Positions 17,390-25,655 of a stretch of 64,000 nucleotides of DNA are shown here, one piece after another; positions within the stretch are counted from its first letter, which is position 1; every line of letters starts with the position of its first letter. The notes under the pieces are model-generated. The model did no database searches, had not been told where the DNA came from, and was given only the letters and a program-made list of their open reading frames with translations. Source of the stretch: Levilactobacillus yonginensis (GTDB lineage: Bacteria; Bacillota; Bacilli; Lactobacillales; Lactobacillaceae); assembly GCF_003946265.1 (NCBI RefSeq), contig NZ_RHNO01000001.1, positions 124,001 to 188,000 of the forward strand. The letters run 5' to 3'. A program made the translations under genes and the position numbers.

Positions 17390-17420
17390 TTGCCTTCAAC
17401 CCACTCGAAGCTTGTATGCT
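17390..17420 (+). promoter_or_regulatory. MerR-type promoter 2 (19-bp spacer)
   Basis: TTGCCT (17390-17395), a 19-bp spacer with CTTC...GAAG dyad, and TATGCT (17415-17420). Same -35 and spacing as the promoters at 15089 and 18963. It lies about 20 bp before the AAAGGAG site of the flavodoxin gene. Confidence 0.7.
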
Positions 17421-17453
17421 AGAGGTAACAAGTTAGCTAAAGGAGATCTTCAT

Positions 17454-17930
17454 ATGGCAGCAGAAGTGTTAATTGTCGATTATTCGTGGTCTGGCACTAC
17501 CGCTAAAATGGCGGCGGCCTTACAGCAGGTAACGGGCGCACAACTGGTTAATTTGACAGTGGCGCCAACCACTTTTGGGTCGGATATGTACGCGACGGCC
17601 GACATTGCCAATCAACAATTGGCGAGCGGACAGCTCCCCCAGTTGACCAATTCATTGCCTGATTTGAGTCAGTTTGACAGCATTTTAGTTGGTGGACCGG
17701 TTTGGTCAGCCAAGGTCTCGACACCGGTCCGGACCTTCCTCGGGAATTTAAAAAAGTACACCGAGACAGTTGCGCCATTTTATACAGATGCGGGTACCCC
17801 GGGTGACTACGAGGCAGATTTTGCAAAGCTGCTGCCACTAGCGACGATTAAGCCGGGCATCGGCATGACAATCCAAGATCTTCAGCAGGCGGACGCACAA
17901 TTGACTGCTTGGTGGGAACGGACGCGTTAG
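17454..17930 (+). CDS. Flavodoxin-family protein
   Basis: A 158-residue flavodoxin-fold protein. ATG 17454 follows AAAGGAGATCTT; upstream extensions are rejected because the promoter lies there. The phosphate-binding loop YSWSGTTAKMA (residues 9-19) and GGPVWSAKVSTPVRTFL are typical of flavodoxin-like oxidoreductases that bind FMN and carry electrons. No signal peptide. It is followed 12 bp later by a reductase, and both sit behind a MerR-type promoter, suggesting joint action on an electrophile or in redox stress. Confidence 0.85.
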   Translation: MAAEVLIVDYSWSGTTAKMAAALQQVTGAQLVNLTVAPTTFGSDMYATADIANQQLASGQLPQLTNSLPDLSQFDSILVGGPVWSAKVSTPVRTFLGNLKKYTETVAPFYTDAGTPGDYEADFAKLLPLATIKPGIGMTIQDLQQADAQLTAWWERTR

Positions 17931-17942
17931 GAGGATTTCGAA

Positions 17943-18956
17943 ATGAATAAAGACGATAAAATTACAATTTTAGGAGTGACCGGCTATACCGGCGCTTGGC
18001 TAGCCAAAACATTAAGCGACGCTGGGTACACCAACATTACGGGAACCTACCGCGATGCGCAAAAGATGGCAACTTTGACGAAATTACTACCTAACATTCA
18101 CGGCGTTCAGGCCGATTTATTAGCGTCCCCGGATCAGGTAGTGATCGCTCTGACCGATGCTCAGTGGGTGTTTAATAATTCGGCACCCTTCACGGGCCAG
18201 GAACGGACGACGGCTGACTTTGTCCGCACCAAGGTCACGGCAATCGATAACTTATTTAAGGGATTGGCCCGGGCCCAGACCGCTCAAAAATTAATTCAAA
18301 TGGGGTCGGTGGCAGCAATCGATATGGGTATTGCGGATACCAGCGTGACCACCATCGACGAGGACACCTGGCCGGATTTAGCCCACATGGATGCAGCCTA
18401 CGAACCGTTCGTCAATATGAAGGTGCGGGAGGAACAGCGCGTGCGCGAGTTAGCCGGTATTATGGGGTTAGCGGTAACCGTCGTTCATCCCACTAACATT
18501 GTGGGTCCCAGCTATACACCATGGCAACATGATATGATCTACGCATACCTGCACGGCAGTCAACCGTTAGTGGATGGTCCCATGGACAGCGTGGACGTTC
18601 GGGATATTGCCGGCCTTGAGTTGGCATTGATGATTAATCCAGCGAGCGATGGTAAACGTGTCATGGGACTGGGGTTCACGAGCACCTATGGCGAGTTGGA
18701 AGCGATCGTTCGAGCGACGCTGTCCGAAGACAAAATTACGCAATTGTTCGGGACGTTGCCAACTCTTATTTCAGCGCAGACGGCCCTGGCCCTCTGGCAG
18801 CCAATTGCCTACACGTCCTTTTATCAGGATCAGGCCTGGCGCTTGAATCCGCAATCAGTCTTGCAAACGAAGTACCCAGCGTTCTATCACTATCAATATA
18901 CGGACGCTCAGGTGACGTTTAAACAAGCGCTCCAGAAAATGTTGGCCGATGCGTAA
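17943..18956 (+). CDS. NAD(P)-dependent epimerase/aldehyde-reductase-like extended SDR
   Basis: A 337-residue extended SDR of the dihydroflavonol/aldehyde reductase type. The nucleotide loop GVTGYTGAWLAKTL opens the protein, and NSAPFTG and VTVVHPTNIVGP are family strands. Odd point: where these enzymes have the catalytic YxxxK, this protein seems to read FVNMK, with a Tyr five positions earlier (YEPFVNMK). Either the Tyr is shifted or it is replaced by Phe, so activity is uncertain. GGAGG precedes the ATG, and it forms an operon with the flavodoxin gene. Confidence 0.82.
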   Translation: MNKDDKITILGVTGYTGAWLAKTLSDAGYTNITGTYRDAQKMATLTKLLPNIHGVQADLLASPDQVVIALTDAQWVFNNSAPFTGQERTTADFVRTKVTAIDNLFKGLARAQTAQKLIQMGSVAAIDMGIADTSVTTIDEDTWPDLAHMDAAYEPFVNMKVREEQRVRELAGIMGLAVTVVHPTNIVGPSYTPWQHDMIYAYLHGSQPLVDGPMDSVDVRDIAGLELALMINPASDGKRVMGLGFTSTYGELEAIVRATLSEDKITQLFGTLPTLISAQTALALWQPIAYTSFYQDQAWRLNPQSVLQTKYPAFYHYQYTDAQVTFKQALQKMLADA

Positions 18957-18962
18957 AAGCGC

Positions 18963-18993
18963 TTGCCTTGAAGTGAACTTTAAGGTTTAAGCT
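18963..18993 (+). promoter_or_regulatory. MerR-type promoter 3 with clear dyad
   Basis: TTGCCT (18963-18968), a 19-bp spacer, and TAAGCT (18988-18993). CCTTGAAGTGAACTTTAAGG (18967-18986) is a near-perfect palindrome, the best operator of the three. It lies only seven bases after the preceding stop codon. Confidence 0.8.
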
Positions 18994-19026
18994 GAGTTTA
19001 CCAGTTAGAAATTGGAGGATGAATTT

Positions 19027-20070
19027 ATGAAAACAGCAGTATTCGTTGAACCGGGTAAAGTTGAAGCCCAAGAGTTGCCTAAGCCAGAGGTGAAAAATCC
19101 GACCGACGCCGTGTTGAAAATTGTGCGCGCGTGTGTCTGTGGGTCCGATTTGTGGTGGTACCGGGGCATCAATGATCGTCAAAAGAATACGCCGGTGGGT
19201 CACGAAGCTATCGGTATCGTTGAGAGCGTAGGGGCTGATGTCACCAATGTGCGACCTGGTGACTTTGTGATTGCGCCATTCACCCATGGATGTGGTCACT
19301 GTGCAGCTTGTCTGGCGGGCTTCGACGGTAACTGTGAGAACGCGCGGACCGACGATGAGATTGTTGGTTACCAAGGAGAATACTTACGTTTCAAGAACGC
19401 TGACTGGGCCTTGGTCAAGGTTCCTGGCCAACCAAGTGACTACTCCGACGCACAATTGAATGACCTGTTGACGTTGGCTGACGTGATGGCCACGGGTTAC
19501 CACGCCGCTGCCACCGCTGAAGTTAAAGCTGGCGATACGGTCGTGGTTATGGGCGACGGTGCCGTGGGCTTGTGCGGCGTGATTGCTGCGAAGCTGCGCG
19601 GGGCTAAGCGTATTATTGCCATGAGTCGGCACGCTGATCGTCAGGCGCTGGCACAGGAATTTGGCGCGACCGATATCGTCGCTGAACGGGGTGACGAGGC
19701 CGTTCAACGGGTCATGGCACTGACCGATGGCGCTGGTGCCGACGCTGTGTTGGAGTGTGTTGGGACGGCACAATCCGTTGATACGGCCGTAAAAGTTGGC
19801 CGAGCGGGGGCCGTGGTTGGCCGCGTTGGTGTGCCCCAAAAGGCTGAAATGAACACCAACAATCTATTTTGGAAGAACATTGGTCTGCGTGGGGGTATTG
19901 CTTCCGTGACGACGTATGACCGGGCCGTACTGTTGGATGCCGTCTTAAAAGGTGAAATTCATCCGGGCAAGGTCTTCACGAAGCGCTTTGACCTCGACCA
20001 CGTGGCTGAAGCTTATGCTGCAATGGATAAGCGTGAAGCCATCAAGTCATTATTGGTGATTGGTGACTAA
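19027..20070 (+). CDS. Zinc-dependent alcohol dehydrogenase (MDR)
   Basis: A 347-residue medium-chain dehydrogenase. ATG 19027 follows TTGGAGGATG. The catalytic zinc site is CVCGSD with GHE, and the structural zinc knuckle is CGHCAACLAGFDGNC. The Rossmann loop GDGAVGLCG lies near residue 180. It oxidises or reduces an alcohol/aldehyde with NAD(P). The third MerR-type promoter directly in front makes an aldehyde or quinone detoxification role likely, as in AdhR-controlled adhA of Bacillus. A terminator follows. Confidence 0.9.
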   Translation: MKTAVFVEPGKVEAQELPKPEVKNPTDAVLKIVRACVCGSDLWWYRGINDRQKNTPVGHEAIGIVESVGADVTNVRPGDFVIAPFTHGCGHCAACLAGFDGNCENARTDDEIVGYQGEYLRFKNADWALVKVPGQPSDYSDAQLNDLLTLADVMATGYHAAATAEVKAGDTVVVMGDGAVGLCGVIAAKLRGAKRIIAMSRHADRQALAQEFGATDIVAERGDEAVQRVMALTDGAGADAVLECVGTAQSVDTAVKVGRAGAVVGRVGVPQKAEMNTNNLFWKNIGLRGGIASVTTYDRAVLLDAVLKGEIHPGKVFTKRFDLDHVAEAYAAMDKREAIKSLLVIGD

Positions 20071-20166
20071 TTACGCGAACATGTTGGCATGTAAGTGATA
20101 GGTTCATAATGATAAATCGCAGTAATTAATAATTGAATTATTAAAAAATACAGTTCGACAGAGAGT

Positions 20167-20215
20167 GCCCTATGATTGTTTTGACAGCTAAGTCTAGCAA
20201 TTGTAGGGCTTTTTT
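20167..20215 (+). terminator. Terminator after the zinc alcohol dehydrogenase
   Basis: GCCCTATGATTG pairs with CAATTGTAGGGC, with the T6 run immediately after. Confidence 0.75.
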
Positions 20216-20266
20216 GAACTAGTTATTCTGATTTTCAGTGTTCAGTTAGTATTTGGATAGCCAACC

Positions 20267-20857
20267 CTAGAGCTTAAACGTCCGCAAAACTTGTTGTCGT
20301 TGGGCCAACGACTTTTTCTCAACTTGAGCGAAGTTGTGCCACTTAAAGTGCCAGAGCCGCGTTTTCAGGAAAGTTCCTCGGAACAAGAGCTTGGCGAGTG
20401 GTGCCCCAAACAGCAGGCGGTAGGCCCAATTGGGGGTGCTCATGGTCGTGATAATGTCGACCTGGGGTTGCTTGGTCAGTTTAGTCTGCATGTTATCGGC
20501 TTGATAGAGCTGGCCTTTGGCATAGACCTTGTCGAGAAAGCCCTTAGTCATGGCTGGCATGACTTCCCACCAGACGGGGAACATGAAGATGATGCGGTCG
20601 GCGGCGAGCAAGCGTTGCTGGTAATCGGCAACTTGGGGGTCGATTGGTTGCCCCCGCCGCCAGTTACTCAGGTCGTCCGCGGACATCACGGGATTAAAGC
20701 CGTCCGCGTGTAGGTCGATGAGATCGATGGCGTTATTTTCCTGATGAAGTTGGGCAGTAACTTGTTTGAGGAGAGCTGCTAAAAAGGAACGGTGGTGTGG
20801 CACGTTGTCGCCAGCGGTGGCGGTGTATGGGTGATCAAAGATAATGACAGTTTTCAT
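20267..20857 (-). CDS. NAD(P)H:quinone oxidoreductase (flavodoxin-like fold)
   Basis: A 196-residue flavoprotein of the NQO1/KefF/MdaB family (PF02525 type). The start is ATG 20857 (MKTVIIFDHPY) with a CGAGG site; the 22 upstream residues are dropped. IFMFPVWWEVMPAMTKGFLD is the family's flavin and quinone loop. It probably reduces quinones or nitro compounds by two electrons. It is divergent from a Crp/Fnr-type regulator 100 bp away, which likely controls it. Confidence 0.85.
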   Translation of the reverse strand: MKTVIIFDHPYTATAGDNVPHHRSFLAALLKQVTAQLHQENNAIDLIDLHADGFNPVMSADDLSNWRRGQPIDPQVADYQQRLLAADRIIFMFPVWWEVMPAMTKGFLDKVYAKGQLYQADNMQTKLTKQPQVDIITTMSTPNWAYRLLFGAPLAKLLFRGTFLKTRLWHFKWHNFAQVEKKSLAQRQQVLRTFKL

Positions 20858-20957
20858 AGTTAAGACCTCGTTTTTAATGAATAAAGAGAGTATAAATGAG
20901 GGGGAGCCCCGCGGCATTAACATTTGTTAATTGCGCAGATTGAAGGAGGAGACTGTG

Positions 20958-21527
20958 ATGGAAATACCCACATATTTAGCCCAAAAATTACCAGAAATTG
21001 GTGAACACTGGTCAGAACTTCACGACCTGTTCATCTCTAAATCAATCCCGGCAGACACGACATTGCTGGCGGAGGGGGACGTTGCCACCGAACTCTTTAT
21101 TGTGACGAACGGGGCCCTGCGTCTCTGGCACAACAGCGATGGGCGGGACATCACTCTGCAATTTTTCTTTGAAAATCAGGTCGTTTCGTCCTTTGAAAGC
21201 TTTTATCTAGATCAACCCAGTGGTTTTTCCATTGAGAGCTTTGAAGATACGCAGGTGTTAATTCTGCCGAAGACGGCGTTTGATCGGATTCGGCAGCGCT
21301 ATCCTACGATTGAACCGGCCATTACGCGGTTTATTTGCGAGCGGTTCATCGCCTACCGCAACATTTTTTTTGACCAAATACAGCACTCACCTGAGGAACG
21401 TTATCAGCAACTAGTTAACGATGAGCCGGAGATTCTGGAGCGCGTCCCTCTGCGGTTGGTGGCGTCGTACCTGGGGATGACGCCGGTGTCACTGAGTCGG
21501 ATTCGTACGCGGTTAAAGGAAAAGTGA
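20958..21527 (+). CDS. Crp/Fnr-family regulator
   Basis: A 189-residue regulator with an N-terminal cyclic-nucleotide-binding-like beta-roll (residues about 25-115) and a C-terminal helix-turn-helix (LVASYLGMTPVSLSRIRTRL). ATG 20958 follows GAAGGAGG. There is no Cys cluster for an iron-sulfur centre. It is divergent from the quinone reductase, a common pairing, so I infer local control. Ligand unknown. Confidence 0.85.
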   Translation: MEIPTYLAQKLPEIGEHWSELHDLFISKSIPADTTLLAEGDVATELFIVTNGALRLWHNSDGRDITLQFFFENQVVSSFESFYLDQPSGFSIESFEDTQVLILPKTAFDRIRQRYPTIEPAITRFICERFIAYRNIFFDQIQHSPEERYQQLVNDEPEILERVPLRLVASYLGMTPVSLSRIRTRLKEK

Positions 21528-21610
21528 TGTAATGAGTTCATTTTGGGTACCTTATTAGGAATAATCAATAACGTGGCTTAAGTGCACAACGATTATGATT
21601 AACTAAAAAT

Positions 21611-21658
21611 AGCAATCAACCCACGGATTCAGTATGCAGAATCTGTGGGTTGGTTGCT
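21611..21658. terminator. Bidirectional terminator between crp/fnr and yoeB
   Basis: CAACCCACGGATTC pairs with GAATCTGTGGGTTG; flanking AGCAA and TTGCT extend the stem. It lies between convergent genes. Confidence 0.75.
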
Positions 21659-21661
21659 GTT

Positions 21662-21919
21662 TTAATAATGGTCTCGGACTGAGAAGATATAGAGGGTATC
21701 CCCTGAAACTTGATAAATTAAGTGATGCTCACTGGTAATTCGGCGAGACCTTTTACCAGTCAACTCGAATTTGAGAGGTTCGGGTTTTCCAATTCCCGAA
21801 AAAGGATGACGATCAACGTCTTTGATTACACGATTTATCCGTTTTATCATCGCCTTATTTCCCGTATCATGCCAATACATATAATCTGCCCAGGCATCAT
21901 CAGACCAAGTTTTATTCAT
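21662..21919 (-). CDS. yoeB: YoeB-type mRNA interferase toxin
   Basis: An 85-residue toxin of the RelE/YoeB family, which cuts mRNA on the ribosome. It starts MNKTWSDDAW and ends SVRDHY, close to the usual YoeB ending with the catalytic His-Tyr. The conserved Glu lies in PLKFEL and the Arg in RSRRITSEHH. Length is exact for the family. It overlaps the antitoxin gene by eight bases, as usual for yefM-yoeB. Confidence 0.93.
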   Translation of the reverse strand: MNKTWSDDAWADYMYWHDTGNKAMIKRINRVIKDVDRHPFSGIGKPEPLKFELTGKRSRRITSEHHLIYQVSGDTLYIFSVRDHY

Positions 21920-22181
21920 GATCAGTTTCCTCGATTAAAGGATGGCTTTCAAACTTTCCGGCTGAAAACTGCTGGTTGCCGCGCTTGATTTTTTCCATAA
22001 GATAAGAATTGGCAGTTATTTTTGCGGTTTCAATGAGCGAATCGTATTCTTCGACGGATAATACAACAACATCATCTTTAGAATCCTTGGTAGTCACGAT
22101 CAAAGGTTCTGAATCGTCATTAACACTTTTTAGATGAGACTTTAAATTTTGTCGAAAATTTGAGTAATTAACAGCTTGCAA
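21912..22181 (-). CDS. yefM: YefM/Phd-type antitoxin
   Basis: An 89-residue antitoxin. TTG 22181 (MQAVNYSNFRQNLKSHLKSV) is chosen because AGGAGGGATAAAC lies directly upstream. The YefM/Phd DNA-binding fold spans about residues 1-55, including DDVVVLSVEEYDSL, and the acidic C-terminus neutralises YoeB. It is expected to repress its own promoter with YoeB as co-repressor. Confidence 0.9.
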   Translation of the reverse strand: MQAVNYSNFRQNLKSHLKSVNDDSEPLIVTTKDSKDDVVVLSVEEYDSLIETAKITANSYLMEKIKRGNQQFSAGKFESHPLIEETDHE

Positions 22182-22198
22182 GTTTATCCCTCCTCTTA

Positions 22199-22204
22199 TG
22201 TACA
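22199..22204. promoter_or_regulatory. TGTACA core, possible YefM operator
   Basis: TGTACA lies 18 bp upstream of the yefM start. The known YefM operators of E. coli contain a TGTACA core. A six-base match is weak by itself, but the position fits. Confidence 0.4.
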
Positions 22205-22275
22205 ACAAACTCGTTTAAAAAACAATTGTTATGCCTCACTATCCTATGTTGCACTTGATTTGACAGTTGAGGACT

Positions 22276-22312
22276 AAAAAAGCGCGTCACCGCAATTTCA
22301 CGGTGGCGCGCT
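22276..22312 (-). terminator. Terminator after mleP
   Basis: AAGCGCGTCACCG pairs with CGGTGGCGCGCTT, giving a T6 tail on the minus strand, just after the AEC transporter gene. Confidence 0.85.
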
Positions 22313-22322
22313 TAGTAGTTAA

Positions 22323-23294
22323 CTAGATAAATTGAATCAGTGACATCAGGACGGGTACCACGATAATGAATAGCACGGTACTAGTCGTGACGATGTTGGT
22401 GGCGTATTCAACGTCACCGTGGGCCTCGTTAGCGAGGATTGGCAGTACCGCTAACATTGGCGTTGCGGATTGAACAATCAACGTTTGTGTGGCCAGGGTT
22501 GGGAAGTTAGCCCCCAGGTGACCAGCAGCCAGTAAGACGGCTACCATCAAAATTGGGGACAGTACAAACCGGCCCAGCAGGGCAACGATGGTATCGCGGT
22601 CAAAGTGAATACTCTTCAAACCGGCGTCGGCCAAGACGATCCCAATGTAAATCAGGGATAATGGCGTTACCAGGTTACCCACGTAGGTCAGCGTTGAGTT
22701 GATGAAGCTGACCTTTAGGACGGGGATGTTGAGCAGTAGGAAGACCAGTGCTACCAGGAACCCAACCAGTGGCATAGGAATAACTTTCTTCCAGTCGATG
22801 TGGTTGTGGTGCTTTTCCTTGGGCTTGGTTGGGTCGTCGTTTGAAATCAGGAAGACCCCGAACGCCCAGGTCGAGACGGTGTTGACGATATAGTAGACCA
22901 GGAAGTAGGTCATACTCTTATCACCAAACAGCGCGATGTTCAGCGGCAACCCAATGAAGATGGTGTTGGCGTTAACAATGGCGTTGATGAAGATTCCTTT
23001 ACGACCGGGTTTAACGTGCATGATCCGGACCAGACCGAACGCAATCAGGTAGCCGATGATGACGGCGATAAACGCGTAACCCAGGTAACCGGAGAAGGAG
23101 ACCAATTGGCCCCGCGTCAGGCGACTCAGCACCGAAACGAAGATGGATGCTGGCAGTGCGATATTTTTAATAAACTTTGAAATAGTCCCGCCGAACTTAT
23201 CGTCGAACCAGCCTTGGCGGCGTAACACGAAACCAAGAATCATGATTAAGACAACGACGAGGACGCTTTGAATTGAATTCCATAAAACAGCCAC
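22323..23294 (-). CDS. mleP: Auxin-efflux-carrier-family transporter, probable malate permease
   Basis: A 323-residue membrane protein with about ten segments of the AEC family, which includes the malate/lactate carriers of lactic acid bacteria. GTG 23294 follows AAGGA with eight-base spacing. It is on the same strand as, and downstream of, the malolactic enzyme gene, so I infer malate uptake (malate/lactate exchange or uniport) that generates proton motive force. The gap of 600 bp to mleS is unusual: it carries two structured repeats (23351-23511 and 23704-23861). It ends at a terminator. Confidence 0.85.
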   Translation of the reverse strand: MAVLWNSIQSVLVVVLIMILGFVLRRQGWFDDKFGGTISKFIKNIALPASIFVSVLSRLTRGQLVSFSGYLGYAFIAVIIGYLIAFGLVRIMHVKPGRKGIFINAIVNANTIFIGLPLNIALFGDKSMTYFLVYYIVNTVSTWAFGVFLISNDDPTKPKEKHHNHIDWKKVIPMPLVGFLVALVFLLLNIPVLKVSFINSTLTYVGNLVTPLSLIYIGIVLADAGLKSIHFDRDTIVALLGRFVLSPILMVAVLLAAGHLGANFPTLATQTLIVQSATPMLAVLPILANEAHGDVEYATNIVTTSTVLFIIVVPVLMSLIQFI

Positions 23295-23350
23295 GAGAGA
23301 CGTCCTTCTTTCAAATAATGTTTTTATGTTGTGACGGTGGGTCGCTTACA

Positions 23351-23511
23351 GCCATCAGGGGCAACACTGTGGGGCAACCGCTGAAGCCAAAGGGCGGTCT
23401 TCAACGGCGCCTTAGAAGCTTGCAGAAGTCGCAAGTTTCTAGCGCGACCCGTGTTCTAAGTCGGGATAATACCCCGACTAACAACATCGACACAGTGTTG
23501 CCCCTGATGGC
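23351..23511 (+). repeat. Structured dispersed element, copy C
   Basis: The closing stem is perfect over 21 bp: bases 23351-23371 (GCCATCAGGGGCAACACTGT plus G) are the reverse complement of 23491-23511. Inside are a hairpin with TGAAG/CTTCA around the loop GGGCGGT, a hairpin TTAGAA.CTTGC / GCAAG.TTCTA and a hairpin AGTCGGG / CCCGACT. TAACAACATCGACACAG precedes the 3' closing arm. It lies between mleP and mleS. Confidence 0.8.
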
Positions 23512-23703
23512 TTCAAGCTAAGTCGCTAATTAGTGTTGGCTATGACAGATGACGGTAACTTAGTGGATGGTTGCTAATCAATTGTGACTGGTGAGTATTG
23601 GCTTGAAGCGGTGCTGTTCTGACTTTAGCGATACTAAAGTTTACAGGATGCTTAGTTTGAAAATACTAACCATCTAATTAATCGTCAGTATGAGCCGGAG
23701 GAT

Positions 23704-23861
23704 GCCAGGGACTGCGCAGTGTCGATGTCCTTAGTCGGTGGTTTACCGGCTTAGGACATGGGCCGAGCTTGGAAACTCACGGGTTGGGTGAGGTTTCAAG
23801 TCGCCCTGAAGACTCGGGATTTATCGAGGCTTCAGGGTTGCCCCACAGCGCGGTCCCTGGC
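23704..23861 (-). repeat. Structured dispersed element, copy E (inverted)
   Basis: The same architecture read on the minus strand. The closing stem is GCCAGGGACCGCGC / GCGCAGTCCCTGGC. The first hairpin is CCCTGAAG / CTTCAGGG, the second CTTGAAACCTCAC / GTGAGTTTCCAAG, the third GTCCTAAGCCGGT / ACCGACTAAGGAC. ATCGACACTG follows. It lies 192 bp from copy C in opposite orientation. Confidence 0.8.
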
Positions 23862-23896
23862 AGCCGCAGGCGGACAACCATAACTTAGATGTTTTT

Positions 23897-25519
23897 TTAT
23901 TCAGGAACCCACTTCATATCAGCAACGGCTTGCTTGGCATCAGCAATTGGTTCCTTGTTGAGCTTCTGGTCGAGCACGCTTTGTGCCACGATTTCAGCCA
24001 ATTTTTGTGAGAAGCTGGTCAGTTGTGAAACGGGTGGTAAGACGGCAGCACCTGGTTGTGACGTGTCGACGATGCCACCTAAGGCGTGGCAAGCGGCGGA
24101 CAGCGTTTCGCCGTTCAAGACCTTAGCCGTGGCGGCAATCAGACCGAAGCCTAACCCAGGGTACATCAAGGCGTTGTTGCCTTGGCCGATGTGGTAAGTG
24201 GTGCCCTTGTAATCAACGTCCTTAGCGGGAATTCCCGTGGCGATGAGGGCCCGACCATCCGTCCATTTAACCAAGTCTTCGGCAGTTGCTTCGGCCAGCT
24301 TAGTGGGGTTGGACAGTGGGAAGATGATTGGGCGGTCGGTGTGAGCAGCCATGTCCTTCACGATTTCTTCAGTGAAAGTACCAGGTTGTGTCGAAGTCCC
24401 AATCATGACCGTTGGGTGGACCGTCTTAACGACAGCAGCCAGATTAGTCAGTTCGTCGGCATTATCAAATTCAGAACGATCACGCGTGAAATCACGTTGG
24501 GCAGCGGTCAGGTCAGGGGTGTCATTGAACAACAACCCTTGCTTGTCGACGGCGTAGAAGTGCTTCCGGGCTTCGTCTTCTGACAGGCCAGCACGCTTTA
24601 ACTCGTCTAAAATTTGGTTGGCGATTCCCATCCCAGCGGTACCGGCACCAAACGTTAAGAACTTTTGGTCCTTGATGTCTTCTTTGGAGATGTTCAGGGC
24701 GCCGAGAATCCCGGCCAGGACGACCATCCCAGTACCTTGGATGTCATCGTTAAAGGTGGCAAATTTATCTTTGTACTTGTCGAGAATGACTTGGGCGTTG
24801 GAGCGACCAAAGTCTTCCCAGTGCAAGAGTGATTCAGGGAATAACTTCTGTTCTGCGGTAACGAATTGATCGATGACGTCGTAGTATTGATCGCCATAGA
24901 CCCGTTTGTGGTGGTTCCCTAGGTACAGGGGATCATCCAGCAAAGTTTGGTTGTTGGTGCCGGCATCAATGCTGACTGGGAGTACTTGGGCGGGGTCGAT
25001 GCCAGCGGCGGCGGTGTAAACCATCAGTTTACCAACGGCAATATCCACACCGTTGACGCCCCAGTCACCCATGCCAAGAATTCCTTCAGCGTCGGTAACC
25101 ACGACTAAACGAATGTCCCGGTCGCCCGCAGCGTTCTTCAATGAAGCTTCAATGTCAGCTGGGTCATCAATTGAGATGAACGCAGCGTTTTGCGGGTCGG
25201 TGAAGAGGTGGCTGTATTGTTCAATGGAGTCGGCCACTGTTGGGTCGTAGACGATGGGCATGAACTCAACGACGTGTTCGTCCATCAAGCGGAAGAACAA
25301 CGTCCGGTTTTCATTGAATAAGTTCATCAGGAACAAGCGCTTTTCCAGGTTGTTTGGCTTGCTTTGAAATTGGGCATAGGCTTGGGTGGCCTGTTCGTCC
25401 AGCGTTTGGACGTGACTTGGTAGGGTACCGACGAGTCCTAAGGATTGACGTTCTTCCTTAGTAAAGGCCGTGCCTTTGTTTAAAAATGGGTTATTTAAGA
25501 TTTCATCTGCAGTTTTCAT
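23897..25519 (-). CDS. mleS: Malolactic enzyme
   Basis: A 540-residue malic-enzyme-family protein, the usual length of malolactic enzymes, which convert L-malate to L-lactate and CO2 with bound NAD and Mn2+. ATG 25519 ([20 protein letters not shown]) follows TGGAGGAATC. Very typical segments include [45 protein letters not shown] and the NAD loop [14 protein letters not shown]. With mleP and the divergent mleR it makes a complete malolactic locus that raises pH and energises the membrane. NAD malic enzyme is the only close alternative. Confidence 0.95.
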   Translation of the reverse strand: MKTADEILNNPFLNKGTAFTKEERQSLGLVGTLPSHVQTLDEQATQAYAQFQSKPNNLEKRLFLMNLFNENRTLFFRLMDEHVVEFMPIVYDPTVADSIEQYSHLFTDPQNAAFISIDDPADIEASLKNAAGDRDIRLVVVTDAEGILGMGDWGVNGVDIAVGKLMVYTAAAGIDPAQVLPVSIDAGTNNQTLLDDPLYLGNHHKRVYGDQYYDVIDQFVTAEQKLFPESLLHWEDFGRSNAQVILDKYKDKFATFNDDIQGTGMVVLAGILGALNISKEDIKDQKFLTFGAGTAGMGIANQILDELKRAGLSEDEARKHFYAVDKQGLLFNDTPDLTAAQRDFTRDRSEFDNADELTNLAAVVKTVHPTVMIGTSTQPGTFTEEIVKDMAAHTDRPIIFPLSNPTKLAEATAEDLVKWTDGRALIATGIPAKDVDYKGTTYHIGQGNNALMYPGLGFGLIAATAKVLNGETLSAACHALGGIVDTSQPGAAVLPPVSQLTSFSQKLAEIVAQSVLDQKLNKEPIADAKQAVADMKWVPE

Positions 25520-25559
25520 TGATAGATTCCTCCAGTTCATAATTAACTTTACGAGACAT

Positions 25560-25624
25560 ACTATAAATGGTGGCTAATTCTATAGTCAAATGTGGCACCT
25601 ATTATAAATTTATTTTATAATAGG
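25560..25624 (-). promoter_or_regulatory. mleS promoter and MleR-type palindrome
   Basis: Minus-strand TTGACT (25589-25584), 18-bp spacer, TATAGT (25565-25560). Next to it a 27-bp palindrome at 25598-25624 has arms CCTATTATAA and TTATAATAGG. It sits between the divergent mleS and mleR genes and is the best candidate for a LysR-type operator. Confidence 0.6.
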
Positions 25625-25655
25625 TAGATAAATGCTGAGTTGAAGGTGATTTTAA

